Notes: generated from the sequence alone by a model not told the origin. A DNA stretch of 64,000 bases from Bifidobacterium sp. (GCA_022649135.1 JALCNP010000002.1:1-64000); one strand, 5' to 3'. Shown: positions 27,051 to 35,093, counted from the stretch's first letter. A program made the numbers and translations.

Positions 27051-28279
27051 GAATAGTTGAGTTGCAGGCGCAGAATGTGAAGCGGCTGAAGGCAGTGGAC
27101 ATCACGCCCGACAAGCATATGCAGATTATTGGCGGCAGGAACGCGCAAGGCAAAAGCAGCGTGCTAGATGCCGTGGCACTCGCGTTGACTGGCAAGGACG
27201 CGAGGAAACTCAATCCACGCCCTTTGCGTGATGGCGAATCCAATGGGAAAGTAAGCCTGAACCTTGGCGATTATGTGGTCACCAGGACGTTCACCGCGAA
27301 CGGCGGCGGCTCGTTGACAGTGACTGCCGGTCAGTCCAAGGCCAAGTTCCCCAGCCCGCAGAAAGTATTGGATGATCTGATGGGCCGATTGTCGTTTGAT
27401 CCGCAGGAGTTCATCGGATTGTCCGCAAAGGATCAGGCGGCTGCATTGTTGGAACTGGTCGAGCTGCCAATTGATCTTGACGAGACTGATGCGAAGATTA
27501 GGGAACTGTCTGAGGATCGTCTCAATGCTGGCCGGGACTTGAAATCACTGGGGAGCAGGAGACCTGTTGATGCTTCCCTCCCGGAAGCAGTGCAGTCGGC
27601 TACAACGATCCTCAACATGATTCAGTCAGCGAAAGACCGGAACCGTGAGATTCAGGTCGCAGAAAATGATCGTGATGCTTCCCGTGCTCGAATCGTTGAT
27701 ATTGCACACGAGATTCAAAAGTTGCAGCGGGAGCTGAAGGCAGAGCGGGAAGACGAGAAGCGGCTTAGTGAGCGGGTGAAGTTCCTTGGGCTGCCGACAG
27801 ATACGACGGAACTTGAAGAGCAGTTGTCATCCATTGAGGACACGAACACGCGAATTCGCACCAACCAAGAGGCGATCCGACGCAATACGGAGATCGATGA
27901 ATGGCAGGGAAACTATGACGATCTTGACGCGCAGATCAAGATGTTGCGTGAATCCAAGGATAAGGCGCTGACCGAGGCGAAGTTCCCGATCGACGGTCTT
28001 GGTTTCGACGAGTCGGGCGTCACGTACAAGGGCGTGCCGTTCCAGCAGGCGTCGAGCATGGAGCAGTTGCGCGTGAGCATGGCTATCGCGATGGCTTCGA
28101 ATCCGAAACTCAAGGTCATCCGCATCAAGGACGGTTCCCTGCTTGACGACGACGCGTTGGCATACGTGGCGCAGGTCGCCGAGGAGCAGGACTTCCAGGT
28201 GCTTATGGAGCGGGTCGGGGACAAGGATCCCGGCGCGATCATCATCGAGGACGGACAAGTCAAGGAGGACACCAAATGA
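27047..28279 (+). CDS. SMC/RecN-like AAA ATPase of the recombination module
   Basis: A 410-residue ATPase with Walker A Gly-Gly-Arg-Asn-Ala-Gln-Gly-Lys-Ser-Ser (about 28-37), a central coiled coil (about 150-310) and a C-terminal ABC-like half in which the signature and Walker B regions are weakly kept (Ser-Ser-Met-Glu-Gln-Leu-Arg-Val-Ser and Asp-Gly-Ser-Leu-Leu-Asp-Asp-Asp). It resembles small RecF/SbcC-type phage ATPases that accompany YqaJ-RecT pairs. Start 27047 overlaps the previous stop. It is coupled to the nuclease that follows, so it likely assists end processing or strand annealing. Confidence 0.8.
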   Translation: MRIVELQAQNVKRLKAVDITPDKHMQIIGGRNAQGKSSVLDAVALALTGKDARKLNPRPLRDGESNGKVSLNLGDYVVTRTFTANGGGSLTVTAGQSKAKFPSPQKVLDDLMGRLSFDPQEFIGLSAKDQAAALLELVELPIDLDETDAKIRELSEDRLNAGRDLKSLGSRRPVDASLPEAVQSATTILNMIQSAKDRNREIQVAENDRDASRARIVDIAHEIQKLQRELKAEREDEKRLSERVKFLGLPTDTTELEEQLSSIEDTNTRIRTNQEAIRRNTEIDEWQGNYDDLDAQIKMLRESKDKALTEAKFPIDGLGFDESGVTYKGVPFQQASSMEQLRVSMAIAMASNPKLKVIRIKDGSLLDDDALAYVAQVAEEQDFQVLMERVGDKDPGAIIIEDGQVKEDTK

Positions 28280-29238
28280 AGCGTCCTGCGTTGAGGTCGA
28301 ACGATGTGTTCGACGTGGTGCGGTTTCGTCAGCGCACGAGGGCGGAGCGCGAGGCGGCGTGGCTGGCCGAGCGCGGCAAGGGCGTTGGCGGTTCCGACAT
28401 GTCCACGATCCTCGGGTTGAACAAGTACCAGACGCCGTACTCGCTGTGGCTGGAGAAGACGGGTAGGTCCGAGCATGAGGATATCTCGGGTCGTTGGCCG
28501 GTCATCAAGGGCAATGTGCTGGAGGGCGAGCTGCGTCGTTGGTTTAGCCGCCGTCATCCCGAAATTTCACTGACGAACGGCACGGACATGAGTCTGATAT
28601 CGCTGGCGCATCCATTCCTGCGCGCCTCACTGGACGGCGTGATCTGGAGTGAGGATCGTGGTTTCGGCGTCCTGGAGTGCAAGACCGCTAGCGCGTATCG
28701 TGCCGCTGACTGGCATGCGGATGACGGCAGTCTGAAGGCCCCGGACTATTACATGGCGCAGGTGACGCATTATCTCGCGGTTACCGGCTGGAAGTACGGC
28801 TGCTTCGTCGCTGACATTGGTGAGTCCGAGCCGGTGGAGGTGTGGTTCGAACGCGACGAGGACGACATCAAGACCGTAGTGGATGCCGCTGAAGCGTTCT
28901 GGGAGTTCATCCAACGCGACGAGCCTCCCGAACTCACCGGCACGGACGTGGACGAGCTCTACCCGCAGGACGACGGCGACATCGAGCTTATTGACAGTGA
29001 CCTGTTCAAAGAGATGTCGGCTACCTATCTCAGGCTTTCGAACCAGTTGGCAAGCCTCAAAGCTCAAAAAGAGAAGGTCGGTCAGGATCTCAAGGTTTTC
29101 ATCGGGGAGCACAAGGGACTCAAATCGGGTCGCTGGCAAGCGACCTATACGACCACACACTACAAGGAATCAGTCAGAAAGGCTTTTGACGCGCGAAGGC
29201 TGCACGTCAGTGAAATAAAGGAGAAGAACAATGGGTGA
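28276..29238 (+). CDS. YqaJ-family recombination exonuclease
   Basis: A 320-residue lambda-exonuclease-like nuclease. The YqaJ core is at about 15-200: Gly-Val-Gly-Gly-Ser-Asp-Met (about 35-41), Ala-Ser-Leu-Asp-Gly (about 117) and Leu-Glu-Cys-Lys-Thr-Ala (about 132), giving the D-ExK metal site. A C-terminal coiled-coil region follows. It resects double-strand ends to load RecT, encoded next with an 8-nt overlap. Confidence 0.88.
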   Translation: MKRPALRSNDVFDVVRFRQRTRAEREAAWLAERGKGVGGSDMSTILGLNKYQTPYSLWLEKTGRSEHEDISGRWPVIKGNVLEGELRRWFSRRHPEISLTNGTDMSLISLAHPFLRASLDGVIWSEDRGFGVLECKTASAYRAADWHADDGSLKAPDYYMAQVTHYLAVTGWKYGCFVADIGESEPVEVWFERDEDDIKTVVDAAEAFWEFIQRDEPPELTGTDVDELYPQDDGDIELIDSDLFKEMSATYLRLSNQLASLKAQKEKVGQDLKVFIGEHKGLKSGRWQATYTTTHYKESVRKAFDARRLHVSEIKEKNNG

Positions 29239-30052
29239 ACTCGCGCAACGCACGCAGGGGCAGCAGTTGGTGCAGGCGCGTCCGCAGGATCGTTTGAAGG
29301 ACATGCTGAAGAAGTCGTGGCCTCGTATTCGGGCGGTCATCGGCAACAATATGAGTGGTGAACGGCTTTATCAGTTGTGTGTGAGCACGATCAACAAGGA
29401 GCCGAAACTCGCGGAATGCTCGCCCGAGAGCGTGCTTTCGTGTTTCATGAAATGTTCCGCACTGGGATTGGAACCGTCCGCGGTGGACGGGCTTGGACGT
29501 GCCTACATTCTTCCCTACGGCAACAAGCGCAACGGTGGCGTGGATGCGACGTTCATCCTGGGATATAAGGGCATCATCGACCTTGCTCGCAGGTCAGGGC
29601 AGATCAAGAGCCTGCACGCGCAGGCCGTCTACCAGGGTGATGATTTCGACACCTGGGAGGATGAGAATGGTCAGCATTTCAAGTTCCATCAGGCACGTGA
29701 CGTGGAGCATTCCGAGAAGAAGCTGACGGACGTGTTCGTGAACGCGCAGCTCATGACCGGTGGTTTCGTGTTCGAGCACATGACGAAAAGCGAGGTCGAT
29801 CAGATCCGCCGACGCTCCAAGGCATCGGACAACGGCCCGTGGGTGTCAGACTATGAGGCCATGGCGAAGAAAACCGTCATACGCCGCGTCTTCCCCTACC
29901 TTCCAGTGAGCGTGAACGCTGCAACTGCGGTCAGCGCTGACGAAACCACGCCAGACTATTCAGATATCTTCAAACCGGTCATCGAAGACGACACTGCACC
30001 GCAGATCGAGTCGACGGATCAGATAGCAGACGAAGCAGGCGATCATGCGTAG
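29231..30052 (+). CDS. recT: RecT single-strand annealing protein
   Basis: A 273-residue RecT recombinase that anneals complementary single strands and promotes strand exchange. Family hallmarks include the Ala-Leu-Gly-Leu-Glu-Pro motif (about 75-80), the Tyr-Lys-Gly-Ile-Ile-Asp-Leu-Ala-Arg-Arg-Ser-Gly stretch (about 113-124) and Lys-Lys-Thr-Val-Ile-Arg-Arg (about 214-220). The acidic C-terminal tail is the usual SSB/nuclease-interaction region. The gene overlaps its nuclease partner. Confidence 0.93.
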   Translation: MGELAQRTQGQQLVQARPQDRLKDMLKKSWPRIRAVIGNNMSGERLYQLCVSTINKEPKLAECSPESVLSCFMKCSALGLEPSAVDGLGRAYILPYGNKRNGGVDATFILGYKGIIDLARRSGQIKSLHAQAVYQGDDFDTWEDENGQHFKFHQARDVEHSEKKLTDVFVNAQLMTGGFVFEHMTKSEVDQIRRRSKASDNGPWVSDYEAMAKKTVIRRVFPYLPVSVNAATAVSADETTPDYSDIFKPVIEDDTAPQIESTDQIADEAGDHA

Positions 30053-30131
30053 GCTACTAATCTCGTGCATTCTGCTCTTCGCCATTGCAGGCGTGTTGAT
30101 TACCGCAAGGCAGGTGGGCGATGACCGTTGA
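30045..30131 (+). CDS. possible 28-residue membrane peptide
   Basis: ATG 30045 overlaps the recT stop; the peptide has two arginines and then a single hydrophobic span (Leu-Leu-Ile-Ser-Cys-Ile-Leu-Leu-Phe-Ala-Ile-Ala-Gly). It ends inside the next gene. It is very short and supported only by overlap and hydrophobicity. Confidence 0.3.
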   Translation: MRRLLISCILLFAIAGVLITARQVGDDR

Positions 30132-30306
30132 CGTTCCCATCCTGCATGGTGCTGTGCGCATCTGCGAGGTGTGTGGAGCGCCTGATATAGGGCCTCTCCG
30201 CTGTCCCCACGCGATGGACAGCAAATACCCGTGCAAAAACCGTAAACCCCGCCCGGTCAAGGTCAACAACCCATACACACGTAAGTCAAGGAGAAACAAT
30301 GCTTAA
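30121..30306 (+). CDS. Cys-rich zinc-binding-like microprotein A
   Basis: 61 residues with the pattern Cys-Glu-Val-Cys, 11 residues, Arg-Cys-Pro-His-Ala, then Tyr-Pro-Cys. It is clearly paralogous to the protein at 32299-32457, which has the same cysteine, His and Pro spacing. The four Cys plus His could bind one zinc. The C-terminus carries Asn-Asn-Pro-Tyr followed by basic residues, a motif shared with genes at 35707 and 36278. It lies between recT and ssb, suggesting a role near DNA replication. Confidence 0.65.
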   Translation: MTVDVPILHGAVRICEVCGAPDIGPLRCPHAMDSKYPCKNRKPRPVKVNNPYTRKSRRNNA

Positions 30307-30748
30307 TGGTATTCCAAGCCTAATAGTCGGCAATCTGGGGCGTGATCCAGAATTCCAAATGGTCAACGGCAAGCAGATCGCGCGCATCAGTATCGGTGTC
30401 ACGCCGCGAGTGAAGAAGCAGGGTCAGTGGCAGGATGCGCCGGCCCTGTGGTATCGCGTCACCATCTGGGACACGTATCTGGCGGAGCATGTGCTCAACA
30501 GCCTGCACAAGGGAGACCGTGTATTCGCCTATGGTGTGGTCACGTCCGACGAGTATCAGGGCAAGACCAATCTTGAAATGAGCGCTGACATCGTTGGCGT
30601 GCCACTCGACCGCAACGAAGTGACCATCATCCCAAGACAACAGACGGGCACCGGCCAGAAACCGCAATACCGGTCACCACAAACCCAGCCGGGTACCTCG
30701 CAATCGCAGTCCGACCCGTGGGGAGGCAGTGATGAGCCTGAGTTTTGA
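30299..30748 (+). CDS. ssb: single-stranded DNA-binding protein
   Basis: A 149-residue SSB with one OB-fold (about 1-105: Val-Gly-Asn-Leu-Gly-Arg-Asp-Pro-Glu near the start), a Gln/Pro/Ser-rich linker and an acidic aromatic tip (Asp-Glu-Pro-Glu-Phe) that normally docks partner enzymes. It protects single strands and works with RecT and the nuclease. AAGGAG precedes the ATG. Confidence 0.92.
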   Translation: MLNGIPSLIVGNLGRDPEFQMVNGKQIARISIGVTPRVKKQGQWQDAPALWYRVTIWDTYLAEHVLNSLHKGDRVFAYGVVTSDEYQGKTNLEMSADIVGVPLDRNEVTIIPRQQTGTGQKPQYRSPQTQPGTSQSQSDPWGGSDEPEF

Positions 30749-30896
30749 GAATATTGAGCCGCCTGACGTGGAGCCTGTCTGCCCGCGTTGTGGTCTGCCG
30801 CTGAATGCTGCCGGCGAATGCAGGAACTGTCGCGCCATCAACAACTACGAAGCATACGACGAAAAGTCCATAGCCACGTGGAAGGGGGAGGCATGA
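30732..30896 (+). CDS. zinc-ribbon microprotein, 54 residues
   Basis: A short ORF overlapping the ssb 3' end, with two Cys pairs (Cys-Pro-Arg-Cys at 17-20 and Cys-Arg-Asn-Cys at 30-33) forming a probable zinc ribbon. The stop overlaps the methylase ATG (ATGA). No homologue recognised; the reading frame and coupling make it likely real. Confidence 0.55.
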   Translation: MSLSFENIEPPDVEPVCPRCGLPLNAAGECRNCRAINNYEAYDEKSIATWKGEA

Positions 30897-31852
30897 GCGC
30901 GCCAGACTTCACGCTCAAGCATCAGCGCGAACAGTACCGTGAGCAGGGGAAGTTTCACACGCCGCCCGAGCTCGCGCGCATGCTCCGAGCCCTCATCCCC
31001 GGCAACCCGGCAAACGTCTACGATCCCACATGTGGTGCGGGCGCGCTCCTCAACGAGTTCCCCGACTCTGCCCTCTACGGCCAGGACATCGACGCAGAGG
31101 CCCTGGACTACGCGCGCCAACGCTTCGGCAGCCGCTTCCACGGCGTCCTAGGAGACGTCCTCACCGAACCCGCATTCATGGACAGCAAGTTTGACGCGAT
31201 CGTCGCCAACCCGCCCTTCTCCATCAAGTGGGACCCCACGAGGGCGACCGACGAGCGGTTCACCGTCGCACCCACCGTGCCCACCGCCTCGCGCGCGGAC
31301 TTCGCGTTCCTCCTCCACACGATTCACCTCCTCGCGCCGGGCGGAACCGCCGCCATCCTCGCGTTCCCAGGCATGCTCTACCGGGGCGGGCGTGAGCAGC
31401 AGTTGCGCCAGTGGATCATCGAGAATCAGTACGTGTCCGCCGTGATCCGCGTGCCAGGAGACACGTTCACGGACACGAAGATCGAGACCGCCTGCCTCGT
31501 CCTCAAGAAGGGGATGGGTGAGAGGCCGGTACAATTCTGCGACTTGGAGCACGAGACGAGCCGCACCGTCACCAAGGCGGAGATCTCTGACAACGACTGG
31601 AATCTGTCAGTCACATCCTACGTGCAGGCACCAAAGCCCGACACGCCGCCCGTCGACCCGGTCACACTTGAGGGCATCGCCGAGGACCAAGCACTGCGAC
31701 GGCTGCGCGCAGAACTGGAGTTCACACGCGCAGTCGACATGGTCGAAGGGTCAGACAGGTTCTCGCAGTTCTGCCACCGAGCCCGCCGACTCGTCGACCA
31801 GGTCGAAGCCGGCAAGCCCGCACTCGACATCAAAGGAGGCACAGCAGCATGA
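30893..31852 (+). CDS. N6-adenine DNA methyltransferase (HsdM-like)
   Basis: A 319-residue SAM-dependent methylase. It has the N6_Mtase fold with the AdoMet loop Asp-Pro-Thr-Cys-Gly-Ala-Gly (about 44-50) and catalytic Asn-Pro-Pro-Phe (about 105-108), and resembles the catalytic part of type I HsdM without a specificity subunit. No HsdS or HsdR gene is present, so it is an orphan; it could protect phage DNA from host restriction or mark it. A predicted D/ExK nuclease follows after a 49-nt gap that holds an 18-codon ORF (31849-31905). Confidence 0.85.
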   Translation: MSAPDFTLKHQREQYREQGKFHTPPELARMLRALIPGNPANVYDPTCGAGALLNEFPDSALYGQDIDAEALDYARQRFGSRFHGVLGDVLTEPAFMDSKFDAIVANPPFSIKWDPTRATDERFTVAPTVPTASRADFAFLLHTIHLLAPGGTAAILAFPGMLYRGGREQQLRQWIIENQYVSAVIRVPGDTFTDTKIETACLVLKKGMGERPVQFCDLEHETSRTVTKAEISDNDWNLSVTSYVQAPKPDTPPVDPVTLEGIAEDQALRRLRAELEFTRAVDMVEGSDRFSQFCHRARRLVDQVEAGKPALDIKGGTAA

Positions 31853-31901
31853 GCGACCATAGTGGCGAGATGGACTACGAGAGGGAGAGGGATGACTGGC
31901 T

Positions 31902-32312
31902 ATGACACAGAATCGTAGGAGTGCGAAAGCGGCCGGAGCGCGCATGGAGCAGGCCGTGGCCGACTATCTCGCGTGGGCTTTGAATGACCGGCGCGTGGAG
32001 CGACGCCACCTGTCGGGCTCGCAGGACAGGGGCGACATAACCGGCGTCATGCTCGACGGTGAACGCGTCTGCATCGAGGTGAAGAACACGAGTCGCAGCG
32101 ATGTCAGCGCTCATCTCGCGGAGGCGCAGGTGGAGGCCGGCAATGACGATGCGACGTTCTGGGCGGTCGTGCAGAAGCGGCACGGCATAGGTATCGACTC
32201 CACGGAGAGGATAGGGCGGCAGCTGGTCATCATGACCCTGGAACAGTACGCCACCATCCTCAACCACGGGGTCGCACTGGGAGAGGAGATGACTCCTGAT
32301 GCTGACCAATGA
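31902..32312 (+). CDS. PD-(D/E)xK nuclease-like protein (possible Holliday junction resolvase)
   Basis: 136 residues with Arg-Gly-Asp-Ile-Thr-Gly (about 43-48) and Cys-Ile-Glu-Val-Lys-Asn (about 56-61), the spacing of a D-(E)xK metal site as in archaeal Hjc or phage resolvases. Its place in a recombination module favours a resolvase; being next to an adenine methylase leaves a restriction-type enzyme possible. It overlaps the following gene. Confidence 0.65.
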   Translation: MTQNRRSAKAAGARMEQAVADYLAWALNDRRVERRHLSGSQDRGDITGVMLDGERVCIEVKNTSRSDVSAHLAEAQVEAGNDDATFWAVVQKRHGIGIDSTERIGRQLVIMTLEQYATILNHGVALGEEMTPDADQ

Positions 32313-32457
32313 GCTTATCCTCCGCCATTGCGAGATTTGCAGTCGCCCCGATCATGGCGTGGACCGCTGCCCGCACGCGATCAGCAAGCGCTACCCGTGC
32401 CCCTACGACCCGGGCAGGGCCGAGCGCCGGGACAGGCTCAGGAGGATGGGACTATGA
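32299..32457 (+). CDS. Cys-rich zinc-binding-like microprotein B
   Basis: A 52-residue ORF: Cys-Glu-Ile-Cys, 9 residues, Cys-Pro-His-Ala, 5 residues, Pro-Cys, then a strongly basic tail. It aligns with microprotein A (30121-30306) across the Cys/His core. It overlaps both neighbours by a few bases, as expected in this operon. Confidence 0.6.
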   Translation: MLTNELILRHCEICSRPDHGVDRCPHAISKRYPCPYDPGRAERRDRLRRMGL

Positions 32458-32744
32458 ACGCCATCGACGAACCAAGCGACTACGACCTGCTCATGCGCAC
32501 TCCCGGAATGAGGGAGTGGATCGAGAGTCGGCGCGCGAGGACGGTCAATCCGGAACGCGATCTTCTCACGGTGAGGCAGGCCGCGGCGTACGTGGGCATC
32601 GCACAGTCGACGTTCTACACCCACATCTACCTGGGCAACGGCCCCAGGCAGGAAGCCGATCATCCGAGGAGATTCCTCCGCGTAGACCTCGACGACTGGA
32701 TCGAAAACAGGAGCACGCATCCCGGAAGAAGGAAAAATGAGTGA
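32454..32744 (+). CDS. HTH_17 / excisionase-type DNA-binding protein
   Basis: 96 residues; a MerR-like helix-turn-helix at about 38-85 (Leu-Leu-Thr-Val-Arg-Gln-Ala-Ala-Ala-Tyr-Val-Gly-Ile, then Phe-Leu-Arg-Val-Asp-Leu-Asp-Asp-Trp-Ile). Such proteins serve as excisionases or small regulators. A second candidate excisionase lies at 26565, so the assignment between them is open. Confidence 0.65.
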   Translation: MNAIDEPSDYDLLMRTPGMREWIESRRARTVNPERDLLTVRQAAAYVGIAQSTFYTHIYLGNGPRQEADHPRRFLRVDLDDWIENRSTHPGRRKNE

Positions 32745-32817
32745 CGTGCTGGCGACGCTCGCGCTTTGCGCGTCGACGGTGTGCATCGCATGGATCAGCG
32801 GAAGGAGAAGACGATGA
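32737..32817 (+). CDS. possible 26-residue membrane peptide
   Basis: A short ORF bridging two real genes with overlaps on both sides; a hydrophobic span (Val-Leu-Ala-Thr-Leu-Ala-Leu-Cys-Ala) ends in a run of arginines. Support is positional only. Confidence 0.3.
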   Translation: MSDVLATLALCASTVCIAWISGRRRR

Positions 32818-33662
32818 GGATTCGTAGTATCAAGCCGGAGTTCTGGCGTAGTGATGATATCGCGGCGCTGGATTGGTTCGACCGTCTGCTGTTCATCGGC
32901 TTGTGGTCGTATGTCGACGACAACGGCGTGGGACGCTATCATCTGATCGATATTTGCGCCGACCTGTTCGCACCAGACCTTGCAAGAGACTCTCAAGAGA
33001 CTATCAAGAGAGTTTCGGAAGGTTTAAGAAGGCTTTGCGACTCCGACATGATTCAGGTCTACGAGGCAGACGGGCGAAAATTCGTGTTCGTCACCAACTG
33101 GGAAAAGCACCAGCGCGTCAATCACCCGAACACCCCTCGTTATCCGCGTCCTTCCAACGATTCGCAGCCACTCCTCTTCGATTCTCCAGAGAGTCTCTTG
33201 AGGGTTACAGAAACTCTCAAGACTGGAACAGGGGAACAGGGGAACAGGGGAACAGGGGAACAGGGGAAGAATATTCCCGTGAAACAAGTTTCACGGTTTC
33301 CCGCATATTCAGATGATTTTGAAACATTCTGGAAGGCCTACCCGAGCTTTCGGCGCAAGGAGAAACCGAAGGCATGGGCGGAATGGAAGAAAGCGATCAG
33401 ACGAGCATCAGTTGCACAGATCGTCAGCGGGTTGCAGGCGTATCTGACCGGCGACGTGACCTATGCGCCCTACCCGGCGAAATGGTTGAAAGCCGACTCG
33501 TGGAACGACGGGCCGGATATCAGCCATCAAATGCAGTCCGGCAGGATCGTCACCCGAACGCAGAGGGCGCAGGCCGAGTGGGACGAGGACCGTCGCATCC
33601 GCGCCGAGATCCAGGCCGATGAACAGCGGCAGGGGGGTGGGCAGCTTGCTATCACCGACTGA
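32814..33662 (+). CDS. phage replisome organiser / replication initiation protein
   Basis: A 282-residue protein starting Met-Arg-Ile-Arg-Ser-Ile-Lys-Pro-Glu-Phe-Trp, the typical start of phage replisome organisers with an N-terminal winged helix (about 10-110). A linker at about 138-152 is encoded by five tandem copies of an 8-bp unit. The C-terminal part (about 165-235; Phe-Trp-Lys-Ala-Tyr-Pro, Ala-Trp-Ala-Glu-Trp, Tyr-Pro-Ala-Lys-Trp-Leu) resembles a DnaD/helicase-loader-like helical domain. It likely opens the origin and recruits host helicase. Confidence 0.8.
   Translation: MRIRSIKPEFWRSDDIAALDWFDRLLFIGLWSYVDDNGVGRYHLIDICADLFAPDLARDSQETIKRVSEGLRRLCDSDMIQVYEADGRKFVFVTNWEKHQRVNHPNTPRYPRPSNDSQPLLFDSPESLLRVTETLKTGTGEQGNRGTGEQGKNIPVKQVSRFPAYSDDFETFWKAYPSFRRKEKPKAWAEWKKAIRRASVAQIVSGLQAYLTGDVTYAPYPAKWLKADSWNDGPDISHQMQSGRIVTRTQRAQAEWDEDRRIRAEIQADEQRQGGGQLAITD
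33225..33268 (+). repeat. 8-bp tandem repeat inside the replication gene
   Basis: GGAACAGG is repeated five times without interruption (33225-33264) plus GGAA. It encodes the Gly-Thr-Gly-Glu-Gln-Gly-Asn-Arg linker. As 8 is not a multiple of 3, loss or gain of one unit shifts the frame. Confidence 0.9.
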
Positions 33663-34161
33663 CTCATGGGATCTGATGACCGCGATCAAGCACCTCGACC
33701 ATCGAAGCGCGACCCCGGAGGATGCGAGGCTCTTCGCGCAGATAATCAACGACGCCTGCGACCCGACGCTCGGTGAGTGTCTGTCGGCGGTGGCGCGATG
33801 GTTCGGGACGCACCACGATTTCGGCATGATCCAGCCGGGAGACGTGGCGGACATCGTCAGGGCGAACCGTCCCGCGTCGCATCTCACCGAGAACCAGATA
33901 ACCGACATGCTCATCGCCCGGGGGCTGGAGGGTGATGCCCTGTGGGCGGGTGGGGCGCCGGCCATGGTGCGTCGTCTGGTCAACAGCGGAGTGCCGCTCG
34001 CCGACGCCGTGGGAAGGGCCGCCGACCGCTACCGGGGGCGCGAGCTCGAGCCGCCTGCGAGACGAGCACGCCATCCGACGGGGCACCATTTCATCGCAAG
34101 CATGTCAAAAACACGTCTGGCGGACGTTCTGCCGGGCGAACACGACAAACCCGAACAATGA
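33619..34161 (+). CDS. hypothetical phage protein of the replication region
   Basis: 180 residues if started at ATG 33619, which overlaps the replication gene by 44 nt. GTG 33637 or ATG 33676 are shorter alternatives; the replication-gene stop lies at 33660-33662. The middle (about 25-120) is helical with a possible winged-helix (Thr-Glu-Asn-Gln-Ile-Thr-Asp-Met-Leu). The C-terminus is basic. No family named. Confidence 0.55.
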   Translation: MNSGRGVGSLLSPTDSWDLMTAIKHLDHRSATPEDARLFAQIINDACDPTLGECLSAVARWFGTHHDFGMIQPGDVADIVRANRPASHLTENQITDMLIARGLEGDALWAGGAPAMVRRLVNSGVPLADAVGRAADRYRGRELEPPARRARHPTGHHFIASMSKTRLADVLPGEHDKPEQ

Positions 34162-34213
34162 CACCAATAAACCACGAAAGCCCCGCATGGGGGCAAAAAC
34201 GAAAGGAAAAGGA

Positions 34214-34447
34214 ATGAGCAAGAGAACGAAGCGTGACGTCACCGGTGAGCTGCATGCGATATCCGAGCAGCTGAGGATAGCGAATCTCATAGCATTGACG
34301 CAGGGGGAAGACCTGAACGGTGCTTTTGGACAGTCGATGGAGACGCTGCTGCGGGAGAAGCCATCGAAATTCGGAAGATACCAGCTTCAGCCCGCCATTG
34401 CAGAGGCTCTTGGGGTGACGGTGGACTGCGAGGTGGAGGAATCATGA
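34214..34447 (+). CDS. hypothetical phage protein
   Basis: 77 residues; Lys/Arg-rich start, then helical, with an acidic end (Cys-Glu-Val-Glu-Glu). AAAAGGAA lies before the ATG. It is coupled to the next gene by ATGA. Unrecognised. Confidence 0.5.
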   Translation: MSKRTKRDVTGELHAISEQLRIANLIALTQGEDLNGAFGQSMETLLREKPSKFGRYQLQPAIAEALGVTVDCEVEES

Positions 34448-34698
34448 ATGAGGAGCAGATACGGGCCATCCGCAACGCGCTGGCGGACATCGTGCCCATC
34501 GGAACGCCGTGGGTGCTGGTCGTTGACCCCACAACATTCGAGGATCAGGCGTCCGACAACGATTCGTCGCAGTGGACGTGCCTCGTGGAGACCATCGAGC
34601 CGGACGTGCATTCGTACGTGACGATCCGGGGCATGCTCGCCTACGCCAACGACATACGGAGACAGAACTACGCAGTAGTCAACGGGGAGGAATCATGA
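34444..34698 (+). CDS. hypothetical phage protein
   Basis: 84 residues, acidic; predicted alpha/beta with a Val-Leu-Val-Val-Asp strand (about 24-28). Unrecognised. Start and stop both overlap neighbours by 4 nt. Confidence 0.5.
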   Translation: MNEEQIRAIRNALADIVPIGTPWVLVVDPTTFEDQASDNDSSQWTCLVETIEPDVHSYVTIRGMLAYANDIRRQNYAVVNGEES

Positions 34699-35093
34699 AG
34701 ATCACGAAGATCGTAACCGCGAAGATCGAAAGGGATGTCTACAGCAGGATCGACGCGGGCCAGAAACATTACGAGGTGCGCTCCGAGAGTTTCGATGGCG
34801 CGTCGATTATCCGGTACGTGGCCTCGGACGATTTGCAGCTGCTCGGCATCCGAGAACTTGGTGTCGAGCAGGAGTTCGAGCGTGAAAGCGACGAGTTCGT
34901 GCTATCCCTCGCGGGGGTAAGCGAGAGCGATTTCTACAAACTGTTCCCGCACCCGAACCAAATATTTTCCGGGTTGCCCAGCAATATCTGGCGTTTGTAC
35001 GCCGCTCGAATCGGCGAACGGGTTTATGACATTAACGAGTATATCAGTGACGCGGACGCGGCGCAGGCCGTACCAGAGGAGAAGAAATCATGA
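34695..35093 (+). CDS. ASCH/PUA-like fold protein (tentative)
   Basis: 132 residues. The N-terminal segment (about 8-45: Thr-Ala-Lys-Ile-Glu-Arg-Asp-Val-Tyr-Ser-Arg-Ile, then Lys-His-Tyr-Glu-Val-Arg) follows the pattern of phage ASCH-like proteins, which bind RNA. The rest is acidic. The assignment rests on pattern only. Confidence 0.5.
   Translation: MKITKIVTAKIERDVYSRIDAGQKHYEVRSESFDGASIIRYVASDDLQLLGIRELGVEQEFERESDEFVLSLAGVSESDFYKLFPHPNQIFSGLPSNIWRLYAARIGERVYDINEYISDADAAQAVPEEKKS

Noticed and set aside
30893-32312. Full type I restriction-modification system
   Set aside because: No specificity subunit or HsdR helicase is present; only a methylase and a small nuclease.
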